From positions 5,704,001 through 5,768,000 of the forward strand of contig OZ242366.1 of NCBI GenBank assembly GCA_965208945.1: a stretch of DNA of 64,000 bases, given 5' to 3'. Position 1 is the first letter of the stretch; every line of letters begins with the position of its first letter. The DNA is from JAPPLB01 sp965208945 (lineage in GTDB: Bacteria > Acidobacteriota > Terriglobia > Bryobacterales > UBA6623). Made by a program: the position numbers and the translations under genes. The notes beneath the pieces were generated by a model that worked only from the letters and a program-made list of their open reading frames with translations, made no database searches and had not been told where the DNA came from. Below are positions 16,239 through 24,612 of the stretch, piece after piece.

Positions 16239-16262
16239 GCTGTACTTCAAACACCGGGTATC

Positions 16263-16313
16263 AAGGGGCGCGTCCCGAGGATTCCATTCCTTGGGCGGCC
16301 CCTTTCCCTTTTT
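16263..16313 (+). terminator. Rho-independent terminator of pal
   Basis: AAGGGGC ... GCCCCTT with an inner CGTCCCGAGG/CCTTGGGCG pairing, followed by TCCCTTTTT. It ends the pal transcript in the gap before the convergent pheT. Confidence 0.75.
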
Positions 16314-16383
16314 CAGGAGCCCCCGGCAAGACGGGATGAAAGACGTGTAAAAACGGTGAGGCGCGGCCGGCGTCTCGAAGGCC

Positions 16384-18411
16384 TTACTTGCGTTGCTGAA
16401 TGCCCAGCGCGGCAAGCTTTTTGACGACCGTTTGCGTTTGGGCGTTGACTTCCTCGTCAGTCAGGCTTTCCGCGGGCTTTTGCCAGACCGTTCGCAGCAG
16501 CAAGCTGTAGCGTCCGGCGGGGACTTGCCTGCCCCGGAAGACCTCCTGCGGCTCGATCGAGACAAGATGCTCGGGCTTGCCGGCGGCGGCGGCGATCTGG
16601 GCGAACGACGTGCCCTCGGGGACGAGCAATGAGAGATCGCGGTGGACGGCAGGAACCCTGGAGATCGGCTCGAATCGAATTTGGCGCAGCGAGGCGGCAA
16701 ACAGCGGGTCGATCAGGACTTCGGCAACCCACAGGGAATGGCGAACTTTTTCTTCCGGCAGGCAGCGGGGGTCGATGCTGCCCAGGAAGCCGAGAGTCTC
16801 ATCCCTGCGAGTGATGCGGGCGGACGCACCTTGCCGGTAGTACGCGGGGATGTCTTCCGCGTCGAAGCCGAGCTCGACGGAAAAAGCGCCGAGCAGCGCT
16901 CCGACATCGGCCTTCAACTGAAAAAAGTCCAGCGGCTGTCCGGGGTCGCTCAACGATGCAGGACGCGCTGAGCCGGTTGCTCCCATTGTCAGGATGGCCG
17001 GTTCCTCGTGGCCGCCGTTGATTGCGCGGTACAGCCTGCCCATCTCGAAAAGCCGCACGTCGTTCTCGCCACGGTTGAGGTTCCATGCCAGTGAACGGAG
17101 CATGGAGGGAACGGACGAATTGCGCAGGCAGTCCTGCAACTCGGTAAGCGGGTTTTTCAAAGGCACGACTTGCCAGCGGCCGAAACGGGCCGCATCCCGA
17201 GAGTCCATGAAGGAAAGGGAGATGGTTTCGCTGTAACCGAGTGAACGCGCAACGGATCGAAGCTTGTTGGCGGCGCGCCGCTCGGGCGGGTCCTCGGGCG
17301 GGACACTCGCTTGCGGCAAGGTGTTCGCGAGGCGGTCGTAACCGAAGATCCGCACGACTTCCTCGATGAGGTCGATCTCACGCTCGACGTCAAGGCGCCC
17401 TGCGGGTGGGATGACGTTCCAGCCGGCACCGACGCCGGTGACGCCAAAACCGAGAGCGGCGAGAATGCGTTCCACCTCGGCGTCGGGTATCGATGCGCCG
17501 AGGATTTGCTTCAGGCGCCCGCGGCGCAAGCGGATCGCCGCCCGGTCGGAGTGTGACGGATAGACGTCGATGACGCCCCTGAGAACCTTGCCGCCGGCGA
17601 ACTCGGCGAGCAGCGCCGCGATGCGATCGGCGGCCGAGACCGTTGCTTCCACATCGGCGCCGCGTTCGAACCGATGCGAGGCTTCGGTGTGCATGCCGAA
17701 CCGGCGGGCCGTCTTGCGAACGGAACCCGGTTGGAACCAGGCGCTTTCGATCAAGACGTTTCGCGTTTGCTGGGAGATTTCGGTGGCGAGTCCTCCCATC
17801 ACGCCGGCCAGGGCCACCGGCTTTGCGGCGTCGGCGATGACGAGATGTTCGCCGCTGAGTTCGCGGTCGATCCCGTCGAGAGTTTGCAGGCGTTCACCGG
17901 GCCGTGCGGTACGCACGATGATGCGGTTCTCTCCGAGCAGGTCGAGATCGAAGGCGTGCGTCGGCTGACCGGTTTCGAGCAGGACGTAGTTGGTGATGTC
18001 AGCGACATTGTTGATGGAGCGAATGCCGCATAATTCGAGCCGCTTCGACATCCACGCCGGGGACGGTTTGACCTCGACGTCAACGATGACGCGTCCGGCA
18101 TAGCGAGAGCAGAGGCCCGCATCGGCGATTTCGATGGCGGCGCGGGTCGAGGCGTCGGGCTCCTGCTCGGGGACCTCGACTGCGGGCGCCTTCAGCGGAC
18201 GATCGCAAATCGCGGAAATCTCTCGCGCTACGCCGAGATGGTTCATCTCGTCGGGGCGGTTGGCGGTGATTTCGATTTCGTAGACGGTCTCAGCAGCCTC
18301 TTCGAGGATCTCGTCGACGGTCAAGCCGGCCATCGTGAGCTTGTCGGCAAGCTCTTCCGGGGTTTCCGGAATATCAACGTAGTCCTTCAGCCAACTGTAG
18401 AGAATGCGCAT
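16384..18411 (-). CDS. pheT: Phenylalanyl-tRNA synthetase beta subunit, lacking the tRNA-binding OB domain
   Basis: 675 residues, shorter than the usual 780-800. It opens MRILYSWLKDYVDIP ... LTMAGLTVDEI and then passes straight to YEIEITANRPDEMNHLGVAREI (B3/4 editing domain), so the EMAP/tRNA-binding OB domain normally inserted after about residue 40 is absent; this looks like a clean natural form, not a frameshift. B5 (LRRGRLKQILGASIPDAEVERIL), the core catalytic-like domain and the C-terminal anticodon-binding FDX-ACB domain (PISRVPAVHRDLSLLVPEG) are present. It pairs with PheS as alpha2beta2 to charge tRNA-Phe. The start overlaps the pheS stop by one base (TGATG). Confidence 0.95.
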   Translation of the reverse strand: MRILYSWLKDYVDIPETPEELADKLTMAGLTVDEILEEAAETVYEIEITANRPDEMNHLGVAREISAICDRPLKAPAVEVPEQEPDASTRAAIEIADAGLCSRYAGRVIVDVEVKPSPAWMSKRLELCGIRSINNVADITNYVLLETGQPTHAFDLDLLGENRIIVRTARPGERLQTLDGIDRELSGEHLVIADAAKPVALAGVMGGLATEISQQTRNVLIESAWFQPGSVRKTARRFGMHTEASHRFERGADVEATVSAADRIAALLAEFAGGKVLRGVIDVYPSHSDRAAIRLRRGRLKQILGASIPDAEVERILAALGFGVTGVGAGWNVIPPAGRLDVEREIDLIEEVVRIFGYDRLANTLPQASVPPEDPPERRAANKLRSVARSLGYSETISLSFMDSRDAARFGRWQVVPLKNPLTELQDCLRNSSVPSMLRSLAWNLNRGENDVRLFEMGRLYRAINGGHEEPAILTMGATGSARPASLSDPGQPLDFFQLKADVGALLGAFSVELGFDAEDIPAYYRQGASARITRRDETLGFLGSIDPRCLPEEKVRHSLWVAEVLIDPLFAASLRQIRFEPISRVPAVHRDLSLLVPEGTSFAQIAAAAGKPEHLVSIEPQEVFRGRQVPAGRYSLLLRTVWQKPAESLTDEEVNAQTQTVVKKLAALGIQQRK

Positions 18412-19454
18412 CAGCGGAACTGCCTCAGGAAGCGGATGTCCCCCTGGAAGAGAAGCTGGATATCAGTGATGTCGTACTTGAGCATCGCGAAGCGGTCGAT
18501 GCCCAGTCCGAAGGCGAAGCCGGAGTGCTCCTCGGGGTCGTAGCCGACGTGCTGGAACACGCTCGGGTCGATCATTCCGCAGCCGAGGACCTCGATGAAA
18601 CCTCGCCCTTCCCAGTAGATATCGACTTCCGCACTGGGCTCGGTGAACGGGAAGAAGCTGGGACGGAAACGGATACGCGTGTCCTGTCCGAAGAAGCGGC
18701 GGAGAAAGTAGTCGAGCGTTCCTTTCAAGTCGCTGAAAGTGATGTCGCGGTCGACCGCGAAGCCCTCGACCTGGTGGAACATCGGGCTGTGCGTCGAATC
18801 CGCCGTGTCGTTGCGGTATACCTTGCCGGGGACGAGAAAGCGCAGCGGGGGCTGGTTGGCCTCCATGATGCGGATCTGGTTCGGCGACGTATGCGTGCGG
18901 AGCAACGAGCCGTCTTCGAGGAACAGCGTATCCATCTCGTCGACAGCGGGGTGGTCCGCGGGAAAGTTGAGGGCCTCGAAGTTGTAGTAATAGCTTTCGA
19001 TTTCAGGACCTTCGGCAACCGAGTAGCCGAGCCCATGGAAAATGTGCTCGATTTCATCGAAGACAAGTTGCAGCGGGTGGTGCGCACCGATCAGACGCTG
19101 CGGTCCGGGGAGGGTAACGTCGATGCTGCTCTTGGCCTCTTGTGATGGGCCGAGCTTTTTTTTCACCTCGGCAAGACCCGCCTCGACGTGCCTCTTGGCC
19201 TCGTTCTGCAGGCGTCCGACTTGCGGCTTGAGCTCTCGCGGAGCTTTCTTGAGCCAATGCTCGTTGGCGTGGGTCAGCAGGCCGTTCTTGCGGCCGGCCC
19301 AGCGGTCGCGAAACGCCTTGTGCTGCTCCTCGGAACCGATCGCGCTTCTCTCGGCGTCAAACGAGGAGCGCAACTCTTCGTAGAGGCCGTCGATGGATCC
19401 GCCGCCGGCCAACAAGTGGTCAAGGTCCCGACCGGTTTTCTCGTCGATCGTCAT
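18411..19454 (-). CDS. pheS: Phenylalanyl-tRNA synthetase alpha subunit
   Basis: 347 residues, the usual length. An N-terminal coiled-coil (about residues 1-95) that contacts tRNA is followed by the class II catalytic core: motif 1 region HPLQLVFDEIEHIFHGLGY, motif 2 region YRNDTADSTHSPMFHQVEG and motif 3 FAFGLGIDRFAMLKYDITD. It makes phenylalanyl-AMP and, with PheT, Phe-tRNA. It lies 56 bp after rplT in a rpmI-rplT-pheS-pheT run, a common bacterial order. ATG 19454. Confidence 0.96.
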   Translation of the reverse strand: MTIDEKTGRDLDHLLAGGGSIDGLYEELRSSFDAERSAIGSEEQHKAFRDRWAGRKNGLLTHANEHWLKKAPRELKPQVGRLQNEAKRHVEAGLAEVKKKLGPSQEAKSSIDVTLPGPQRLIGAHHPLQLVFDEIEHIFHGLGYSVAEGPEIESYYYNFEALNFPADHPAVDEMDTLFLEDGSLLRTHTSPNQIRIMEANQPPLRFLVPGKVYRNDTADSTHSPMFHQVEGFAVDRDITFSDLKGTLDYFLRRFFGQDTRIRFRPSFFPFTEPSAEVDIYWEGRGFIEVLGCGMIDPSVFQHVGYDPEEHSGFAFGLGIDRFAMLKYDITDIQLLFQGDIRFLRQFR

Positions 19455-19510
19455 GCTGCAAGCCTTGTCCTGCCTTCGGCTGAAAAAACCGAAACCGTTC
19501 CGCCGGCAAC

Positions 19511-19900
19511 CTAGTCGGCGGCGGGAGCCTCTGAGGCGGGCCGGGCTTCGAGCGCGCTCTTGGCGGCGGCGGCAAGTTGTTCGAAGCCGGACTCGTCATG
19601 AATCGCCATATCGGCAAGCATCTTGCGATTCAGATCAATGCCCGCAAGCTTCAGTCCGTGCAGGAACCGGCTGTAGGAGAGCCCATGGTTGCGCGCCGCG
19701 GCGCCGATGCGGATGATCCAGAGAGAGCGGAAATCGCGCTTCTTGAGACGGCGGCCGATGTAAGCGAATTTCTGTCCGCGTTCGACGGCCTCCTTGGCGT
19801 AACGGAAGAGTTTGCTCTTGCGTTGATAGTAGCCCTTGGCTTGGGCGAGAATCTTCTTGCGTCGATCGCGGCGTCTGGAGCCGCGTTTGACTCGGGGCAC
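19511..19900 (-). CDS. rplT: 50S ribosomal protein L20
   Basis: 129 residues; the typical length is about 118, the extra being an alanine-rich tail (ALEARPASEAPAAD). The strongly basic N terminus MPRVKRGSRRRDRRKKIL and the core FAYIGRRLKKRDFRSLWI, RIGAAARNHGLSYS are diagnostic. A 23S-binding assembly protein, and in many bacteria the repressor of its own operon. Start ATG 19900. Confidence 0.96.
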   Translation of the reverse strand: MPRVKRGSRRRDRRKKILAQAKGYYQRKSKLFRYAKEAVERGQKFAYIGRRLKKRDFRSLWIIRIGAAARNHGLSYSRFLHGLKLAGIDLNRKMLADMAIHDESGFEQLAAAAKSALEARPASEAPAAD

Positions 19901-20005
19901 GGTTTTCCTCCTTCGGTCAATCGCCCGTCAAGATCGGCGTGCCGTGTGGATGGGCGGCGAAGCAGGCACGTGCCTTGGGCGCTGCTCGCTCGCCGGAGAA
20001 AGTTG

Positions 20006-20200
20006 CTACGAAGCGATCATCCCTTTGACCGCTTTTTCCATCGCGGAACTCATGAGCGTGCTCTGCCGCAGCTTCCGTTTGCGCTTCCTCGTCTTCTTGG
20101 TGAGGATATGGCTCTTCATCGAGTGGCGGCGCACGACTCGGCCGCTTGCGGTGGTCTTGAAGCGCTTACTCGCCCCCCGATGTGATTTCTGCTTTGGCAC
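20006..20200 (-). CDS. rpmI: 50S ribosomal protein L35
   Basis: 64 residues, opening VPKQKSHRGASKRFKTTASG and containing SHILTKKTRKRKRKLRQ, typical of L35. The start is GTG at 20200, with GAGGTGAC as ribosome site; the in-frame extension to 20245 has no family similarity. It leads the rpmI-rplT-pheS-pheT cluster. The usual upstream neighbour infC is absent here: the next gene upstream is thiD on the other strand. Confidence 0.94.
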   Translation of the reverse strand: MPKQKSHRGASKRFKTTASGRVVRRHSMKSHILTKKTRKRKRKLRQSTLMSSAMEKAVKGMIAS

Positions 20201-20317
20201 GATGTCACCTCGGCACCCGCTCGGCACGGGTCTTTCCGTAATCACTTACCCTTGAGACGCAAGGCAGCCGTAACTCGCCTGCTTACGGTTCCGACTATCG
20301 GGGAAATGATCTGCAGT

Positions 20318-20332
20318 GGACCCGCTGGGTCC
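20318..20332 (-). promoter_or_regulatory. Hairpin in the rpmI 5' leader
   Basis: GGACCC-GCT-GGGTCC is a perfect 6-bp stem about 120 nt upstream of the rpmI start codon and just inside the presumed transcript. It may be part of an L20-type autoregulatory leader, but I cannot identify the known L20-binding fold. Confidence 0.3.
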
Positions 20333-20347
20333 GAAATGGTACTGATT

Positions 20348-20357
20348 AGTATAACAT
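20348..20357 (-). promoter_or_regulatory. Candidate extended -10 promoter for the rpmI operon
   Basis: On the minus strand the sequence reads TGTTATACT, an extended -10 (TGn plus TATACT). No good -35 lies 16-18 bp upstream, as is usual for extended -10 promoters. It would give a leader of about 140 nt. The remainder of 20201-20626, up to thiD, shows no gene. Confidence 0.4.
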
Positions 20358-20626
20358 CGGCTGGTGAGGCATTCGGCGATGCCGGCTCAGAGATCCGTTC
20401 CTGCTCGGGAGCTTGTTGAAGAAAGTCCGTTGCGGCAAGTACGGAAAGACCGTTCGAAGGCGGGTGTGGACCACGCGGGTCCAATGCGGCGGATGACGGG
20501 TTCACGATCCCTGCGAGCCACAGGCGCACTGCGTGGCGCGCCCTTGCGGCCCGGCGCCCGCGATTGCAGATCACATCCTTGGATACGGAATTGGGCCGGG
20601 GACTCCCCTGCCCCGTGTGAATCGCT

Positions 20627-21418
20627 GTGATCCCGGTTGCGCTCACGATCGCGGGCTCGGACCCTTCCGGGGGCGCGGGCCTGCAAGCGGATCTCAAGAC
20701 GTTCCATCAATTCGGCGTCTACGGGATGAGCGCCGTCACGCTGCTGACCGTACAGAACACCAAGTGCGTCGAGTCGGTCGATCCGCTCGATCCCGCATAT
20801 GTGGAAAAGCAGTTGCGGTCAGTAACGGAAGACATTCCACCCAACGCTGCCAAGACCGGCGCGCTGGGGACGGTTTCGATCATCGAAGTGGTTGCGTCCT
20901 GGGCGGCGCGGATCTCCTTCCCGCTGGTGGTCGACCCGGTGATGATCAGCAAGCACGGCGCAGTGCTGCTCGACACAAGCGCGCAGGCCGCGATGCGGGA
21001 ACGCCTGCTGCCGTGCGCCACGCTGATCACACCGAACCTTGCGGAGGCGGCTGCGCTGGCTGCGATGGAAGTCAGCGATACGGCTCAGATGGAAGAAGCC
21101 GCCCGCAGGATCGCCGGCATGGGATGCGCAGCCGTGCTGGTCAAAGGCGGACATCTGGAAGGCGACTCCACCGATCTCCTGCTCTCGGAAGGCGAAGTCG
21201 AAATGCTGCCCACGCCCCGGATCGATACAAGACATACGCACGGAACCGGCTGCACGCTGTCGGCGGCGATCGCGGCGGGTCTGTCGAAGGGGCAGCCGTT
21301 GCGCACGGCCGTCCTCGCCGCCAAGAGCTTCATCACGAGCGCCCTTCTCACGGCGCCGGGGTTGGGGCGCGGCTGCGGCCCGCTGGATCATCATGCGCCG
21401 CCTGACGGCATGCCTTGA
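20627..21418 (+). CDS. thiD: Hydroxymethylpyrimidine/phosphomethylpyrimidine kinase
   Basis: 263 residues of the ribokinase-like family. ThiD phosphorylates HMP and then HMP-P in thiamine biosynthesis. Landmarks are the N-terminal VALTIAGSDPSGGAGLQADLKTF, the substrate region GVYGMSAVTLLTVQNTK, VVDPVMISKHGAVLL and the C-terminal anion hole HTHGTGCTLSAAIAAGL, whose GTGC bears the catalytic context. GTG 20627 begins the family N terminus; no strong ribosome site precedes it. No other thiamine gene is adjacent. The 300 bp after the stop up to the next repeat contain no supported gene. Confidence 0.94.
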   Translation: MIPVALTIAGSDPSGGAGLQADLKTFHQFGVYGMSAVTLLTVQNTKCVESVDPLDPAYVEKQLRSVTEDIPPNAAKTGALGTVSIIEVVASWAARISFPLVVDPVMISKHGAVLLDTSAQAAMRERLLPCATLITPNLAEAAALAAMEVSDTAQMEEAARRIAGMGCAAVLVKGGHLEGDSTDLLLSEGEVEMLPTPRIDTRHTHGTGCTLSAAIAAGLSKGQPLRTAVLAAKSFITSALLTAPGLGRGCGPLDHHAPPDGMP

Positions 21419-21724
21419 GGCGTTTCGAGAATGCAGGAAACGCTCTCCAAACGGCGCCATCAATGAAGTCGATGCACTCTCGGCCCGGAATGCGAACTCC
21501 CGTCTGGGGCTGAAAGAGGAATGCGTTGCGACCAGGCCGCGATACGCAGTCCTGATCGCTCTCGATCACTTCCTTGCAACAGGCCGAACAGGGCAAGGGT
21601 GAACGGCAAAATGTCCCGGCAGGCCATCTTGCAGCGCCGGGCAGAGTCGGAAATACGGCGGGGGCGCCGATGGTTTCGGAGCAACCAGGATGGAAAGGAC
21701 TCGCATCGAGCATTTCGCATCGTC

Positions 21725-21916
21725 AATCCTGCATTTCTCACCACGCGGCGAGGCGAAGTGCGTGAGAGGGCCGTCAGGACGAGCCGCGAGCCGGGCGGCG
21801 GAAAAAGGCGCGAGCAACACGGCTTTTAAGGTTTTTCACGAATCACGAGTCACGTAACACGAATCCCGGCCTTTTTTCGCGTGCTTCGGCCGTCGGGTGG
21901 TGAGAAAGGCAGGCTA
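21725..21916 (+). repeat. MITE-like repeat, type B, copy R4
   Basis: Left terminus as in type A (CCTGCATTTCTCACCACG) and GTGAGAGGGCCGTCAGGACGAG, then the GGGCGGCGGAAAAAGGCGC segment. The right half differs from type A: ACACGGCTTTTAAGGTTTTTCACGAATCACG..., rejoining at GCGTGCTTCGGCCGTCGGGTGGTGAGAAA. The outer left TAG is lost. It has no central IS target palindrome. Confidence 0.85.
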
Positions 21917-21984
21917 TCCCTCGCCCGGCTTGGGTCGCAATGGGCTTCGCCCTGTCCGTTCTCGAGACGGAAGACGTAGGCGCG

Positions 21985-23487
21985 TTACCGGATCCTGAAG
22001 GAATAGAGGCTCGCGTTGCTCATCACGAACTTGAATCGGACAGCGCGGCCCACGAGCGCACTCAGGTCCTTGTCGCCGTCCCAAGAGATACCGAGTCTCA
22101 CGCCGTCACCCTCGACAGGTATGCACTCCTCGGCTCGATACCCGCTGATCGGCTGTCCATCCGCATCTTGGACTTCGACCCGGATCGACCCCTTGCCATC
22201 GGGCACATCGGTGAAAAGCTCTTTCCAAGCAGGATTGAATGCGCCGCCTTGCTGCTCCATGGCCCGTGTTCGCGCATTCAGCGTCATGGAGGACCCTTGG
22301 AACGTGACGGGACGCGTCACCACAGACGCTTCGCTGGTGGCTTCAAGCGAGACGAATCCGTCCAACCGCAACGTCGCCAGCCCGATTTCGCCCGTATGTT
22401 CTTCCGCGAGCGCGTTGTGAAGATTCGAGAATCCGGAGTAGTAGATCCAAAGCTTGTCATCTTTCACTGCGGGAGCGGTGGCGGGAAACACCATCCCGCT
22501 GTCGAAGCTCGATCCCCCGTACTCGTTCCTCATGTAGCCAAGCGGAAGGAAGATGCGCCGATACCCGCTACGGTCCCACGCAAGACCGTCGCGGCTCGAT
22601 ACAAGCTGCGTATCCATGAGCTGCGAATACGTATGAAACACCCACAGCAAGCCGAGGTGCTGCCCGCCGTAGGAAAAAGCCGACAGGCCGTAGAACTCGG
22701 TGTCGGGCTGATCGTTCTCGTCTGGTTGCAGCACGAGCTGAGAACCCCTCCAGTGGACGAAGTCATCGCTGACCAGCCGGGCCACTTTGCGTATCGGTCG
22801 GATCTCCGACTTGTGGTAAAGCCAGTATTGCTTCGATGCCGCATCTTGCATCACGCTGAAGGTATCGCCCGTCGCCGAACAGGGGACCACGGGATTATCG
22901 GGATGGTTGGTCCAGCGGACCCCGTCCGAAGAGAACGCCACCCACACGCCACACTCGCTACGGTCGTGAGTGCGCCAGTATGCCAACTTGTAGCGGCGAT
23001 TCGGGTCTTTATCGTCAGGGTCTTTGATAACGCTGTGCGTCCACGCCGAATGCTTGAGAAAAATATTGTTCGCCGTAGAGCCCCGGTACGCGACCAGGCC
23101 GAGGTCAGGCTTCTCCCAGTGCACGCCGTCCTCCGAGGTGGCGTAACAAAGGAAGTCCTCGACGTCGGGCCGTTTCGTCGAGGGCAGGCTGTTGTACCAC
23201 ATCTTGAACAACCCCTCTTCCTCGTCGAAGATGACTGAACCCGGCTGCAAGACCAGGTAGCCTTCCCATGGCCTGTCCGCTCGTACCAGTGGGTTGGCCG
23301 GGTGTTTGTCGGGGCGGTTCAACGACTTGACGGCGCCGTCGGAGATCTCGATCAAAAAGTTGTCGACGAACAGTTGCGAATCGGAAGTCAGGCTAATGGC
23401 CGCCTCCCCGGTCCCCGGGTTGGAACAGCCATTGCCTGCGGCGCTGAAGGCAACGAGCGCGATGGATAACAGCGCGTCTTTATTCAC
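21985..23487 (-). CDS. Secreted lipoprotein with glycosidase-like beta-propeller fold
   Basis: 500 residues. The N terminus (MNKDALLSIALVAFSAAGNGC) is a lipoprotein signal with the modified cysteine near residue 21. The body has repeated blades marked by GLFKMWYNSLP, FLCYATSEDGVHWEKPDLGLV, RYKLAYWRTHDR, WVAFSSDGVRWTNHPDNPVV and LVSSRDGLAWDRSGY, the D-G-x-x-W pattern typical of GH32/GH43-like propellers. A C-terminal domain (from about residue 400) looks like a beta-sandwich. I infer a sugar-binding or hydrolysing role at the cell surface, but no catalytic triad can be assigned. The truncated lipoprotein at 1-193 appears to be a relative. Confidence 0.7.
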   Translation of the reverse strand: MNKDALLSIALVAFSAAGNGCSNPGTGEAAISLTSDSQLFVDNFLIEISDGAVKSLNRPDKHPANPLVRADRPWEGYLVLQPGSVIFDEEEGLFKMWYNSLPSTKRPDVEDFLCYATSEDGVHWEKPDLGLVAYRGSTANNIFLKHSAWTHSVIKDPDDKDPNRRYKLAYWRTHDRSECGVWVAFSSDGVRWTNHPDNPVVPCSATGDTFSVMQDAASKQYWLYHKSEIRPIRKVARLVSDDFVHWRGSQLVLQPDENDQPDTEFYGLSAFSYGGQHLGLLWVFHTYSQLMDTQLVSSRDGLAWDRSGYRRIFLPLGYMRNEYGGSSFDSGMVFPATAPAVKDDKLWIYYSGFSNLHNALAEEHTGEIGLATLRLDGFVSLEATSEASVVTRPVTFQGSSMTLNARTRAMEQQGGAFNPAWKELFTDVPDGKGSIRVEVQDADGQPISGYRAEECIPVEGDGVRLGISWDGDKDLSALVGRAVRFKFVMSNASLYSFRIR

Positions 23488-23654
23488 GGAGTGGGCGCCT
23501 CCTCAGGTGCGCCTTGCGCTGCTCGTCCGTGCTCCATGCGACCCTCCTGCCTCGAGGCCCTTTCGCCAAAACCCCTTTCGCCGCAAAACGCTTGCTTATG
23601 ATAATAAGTAGTAGGCTGTAATCGACCCAACTGGGTTTCCGTGGAGAGTTTCAA

Positions 23655-24398
23655 ATGGTCCGCACCGAACGTCTAGGGGTGTTTCTCGTCTTGGTTGTTC
23701 TCATTCTCGGACTTCTCGCATGCCCATCAGCGCCGCCCGAGAAAGAGACGGGCGAAAAAACGCCGGAACCTGAGGCCGAAGAGTCCGTTACGGAGCCGGA
23801 GCCGGTCGAGACCGCCAAGCTGGAGACTCCTGTGACCAAACCCGAAATCAAGCCTTCCGAGAAACCCGAGACCAAACCGGAACCGCCCAAGCCCCCTGCG
23901 AATCCTATTGTCGTGATCGAGACTACCAAGGGGAACATCAAGCTGGAACTCAGACCGGACCGCGCGCCGATCACCGTGAAGAACTTCCTGCAATACGTGG
24001 ACGACAGCTTCTATGACGGTACGATCTTCCACCGTGTGAAGCAGCGGTTCATGATTCAGGGAGGCGGTTTCACGCCGGACATGCGAGAGAAGTCCACCCG
24101 TTCGCCCATCAAGATCGAGTCGGGCAATGGACTCGCGAATCTCCGCGGCGCAATCGCAATGGCTCGCACCAGCGACCCCAACAGCGCGACATCGCAGTTT
24201 TACATCAACGACAAAACGAATCGCTTCCTCGACAAGGACCAGGATCCGAGAGGATGGGGCTACGCCGTCTTCGGCAAGGTGACCGAAGGACTTGCTGTCG
24301 TCGACGCCATCGCCGCAGTGCCCACCGGTTTCCACAAAGGGCACGGCGATGTGCCCAGAGAACCTATCGTCATCAAGTCAATCCGCCGCGCGAACTAG
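23655..24398 (+). CDS. Cyclophilin-type peptidyl-prolyl isomerase lipoprotein
   Basis: 247 residues. A lipoprotein signal (LGVFLVLVVLILGLLAC, Cys23) is followed by a 60-residue linker rich in Glu, Lys and Pro, then a bacterial cyclophilin domain from about residue 88: VVIETTKGNIKLELRPDRAPITVKNF, DGTIFHRVKQRFMIQGGGF, RGAIAMARTSDPNSATSQFYIN and WGYAVFGKVTEGLAVVDAI. The catalytic arginine (FHRV) and FMIQGG are intact. Likely a membrane-anchored periplasmic folding factor. GGAGAG precedes ATG 23655. An AT-rich TATGATAAT at 23597 may be the -10 of its promoter. The MITE with IS copy 1 begins 22 bp downstream. Confidence 0.93.
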   Translation: MVRTERLGVFLVLVVLILGLLACPSAPPEKETGEKTPEPEAEESVTEPEPVETAKLETPVTKPEIKPSEKPETKPEPPKPPANPIVVIETTKGNIKLELRPDRAPITVKNFLQYVDDSFYDGTIFHRVKQRFMIQGGGFTPDMREKSTRSPIKIESGNGLANLRGAIAMARTSDPNSATSQFYINDKTNRFLDKDQDPRGWGYAVFGKVTEGLAVVDAIAAVPTGFHKGHGDVPREPIVIKSIRRAN

Positions 24399-24612
24399 CG
24401 ATAGCTCACGGAAGATCAACTAGCCTGCTTTTCTCACAACGTGGCGAGACAAAGTGCGTGAGAGGGCCGTCAGGACGAGGCGCGAGCCGCTTGGCGCGCG
24501 CAGTCGTACTTATGGGATGGTTCGCTCCCACTTCCGCTGCGTCGTCGAGTTCGGCCATGCTGGTAGCAACGGCCGTCCCCGGCCGCAGTTCACGAACCGA
24601 GAGGAAACCATC

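Noticed and set aside
21419..21744. Minus-strand open frames of 94 and 121 codons downstream of thiD
   Set aside because: No ribosome site, no recognisable domain, and two overlapping frames of similar quality; one begins inside repeat R4.
24454..24612. N-terminal extension of the transposase into the flanking repeat
   Set aside because: The extension crosses the IS boundary and its residues differ between copies, while ATG 24613 has a good ribosome site.
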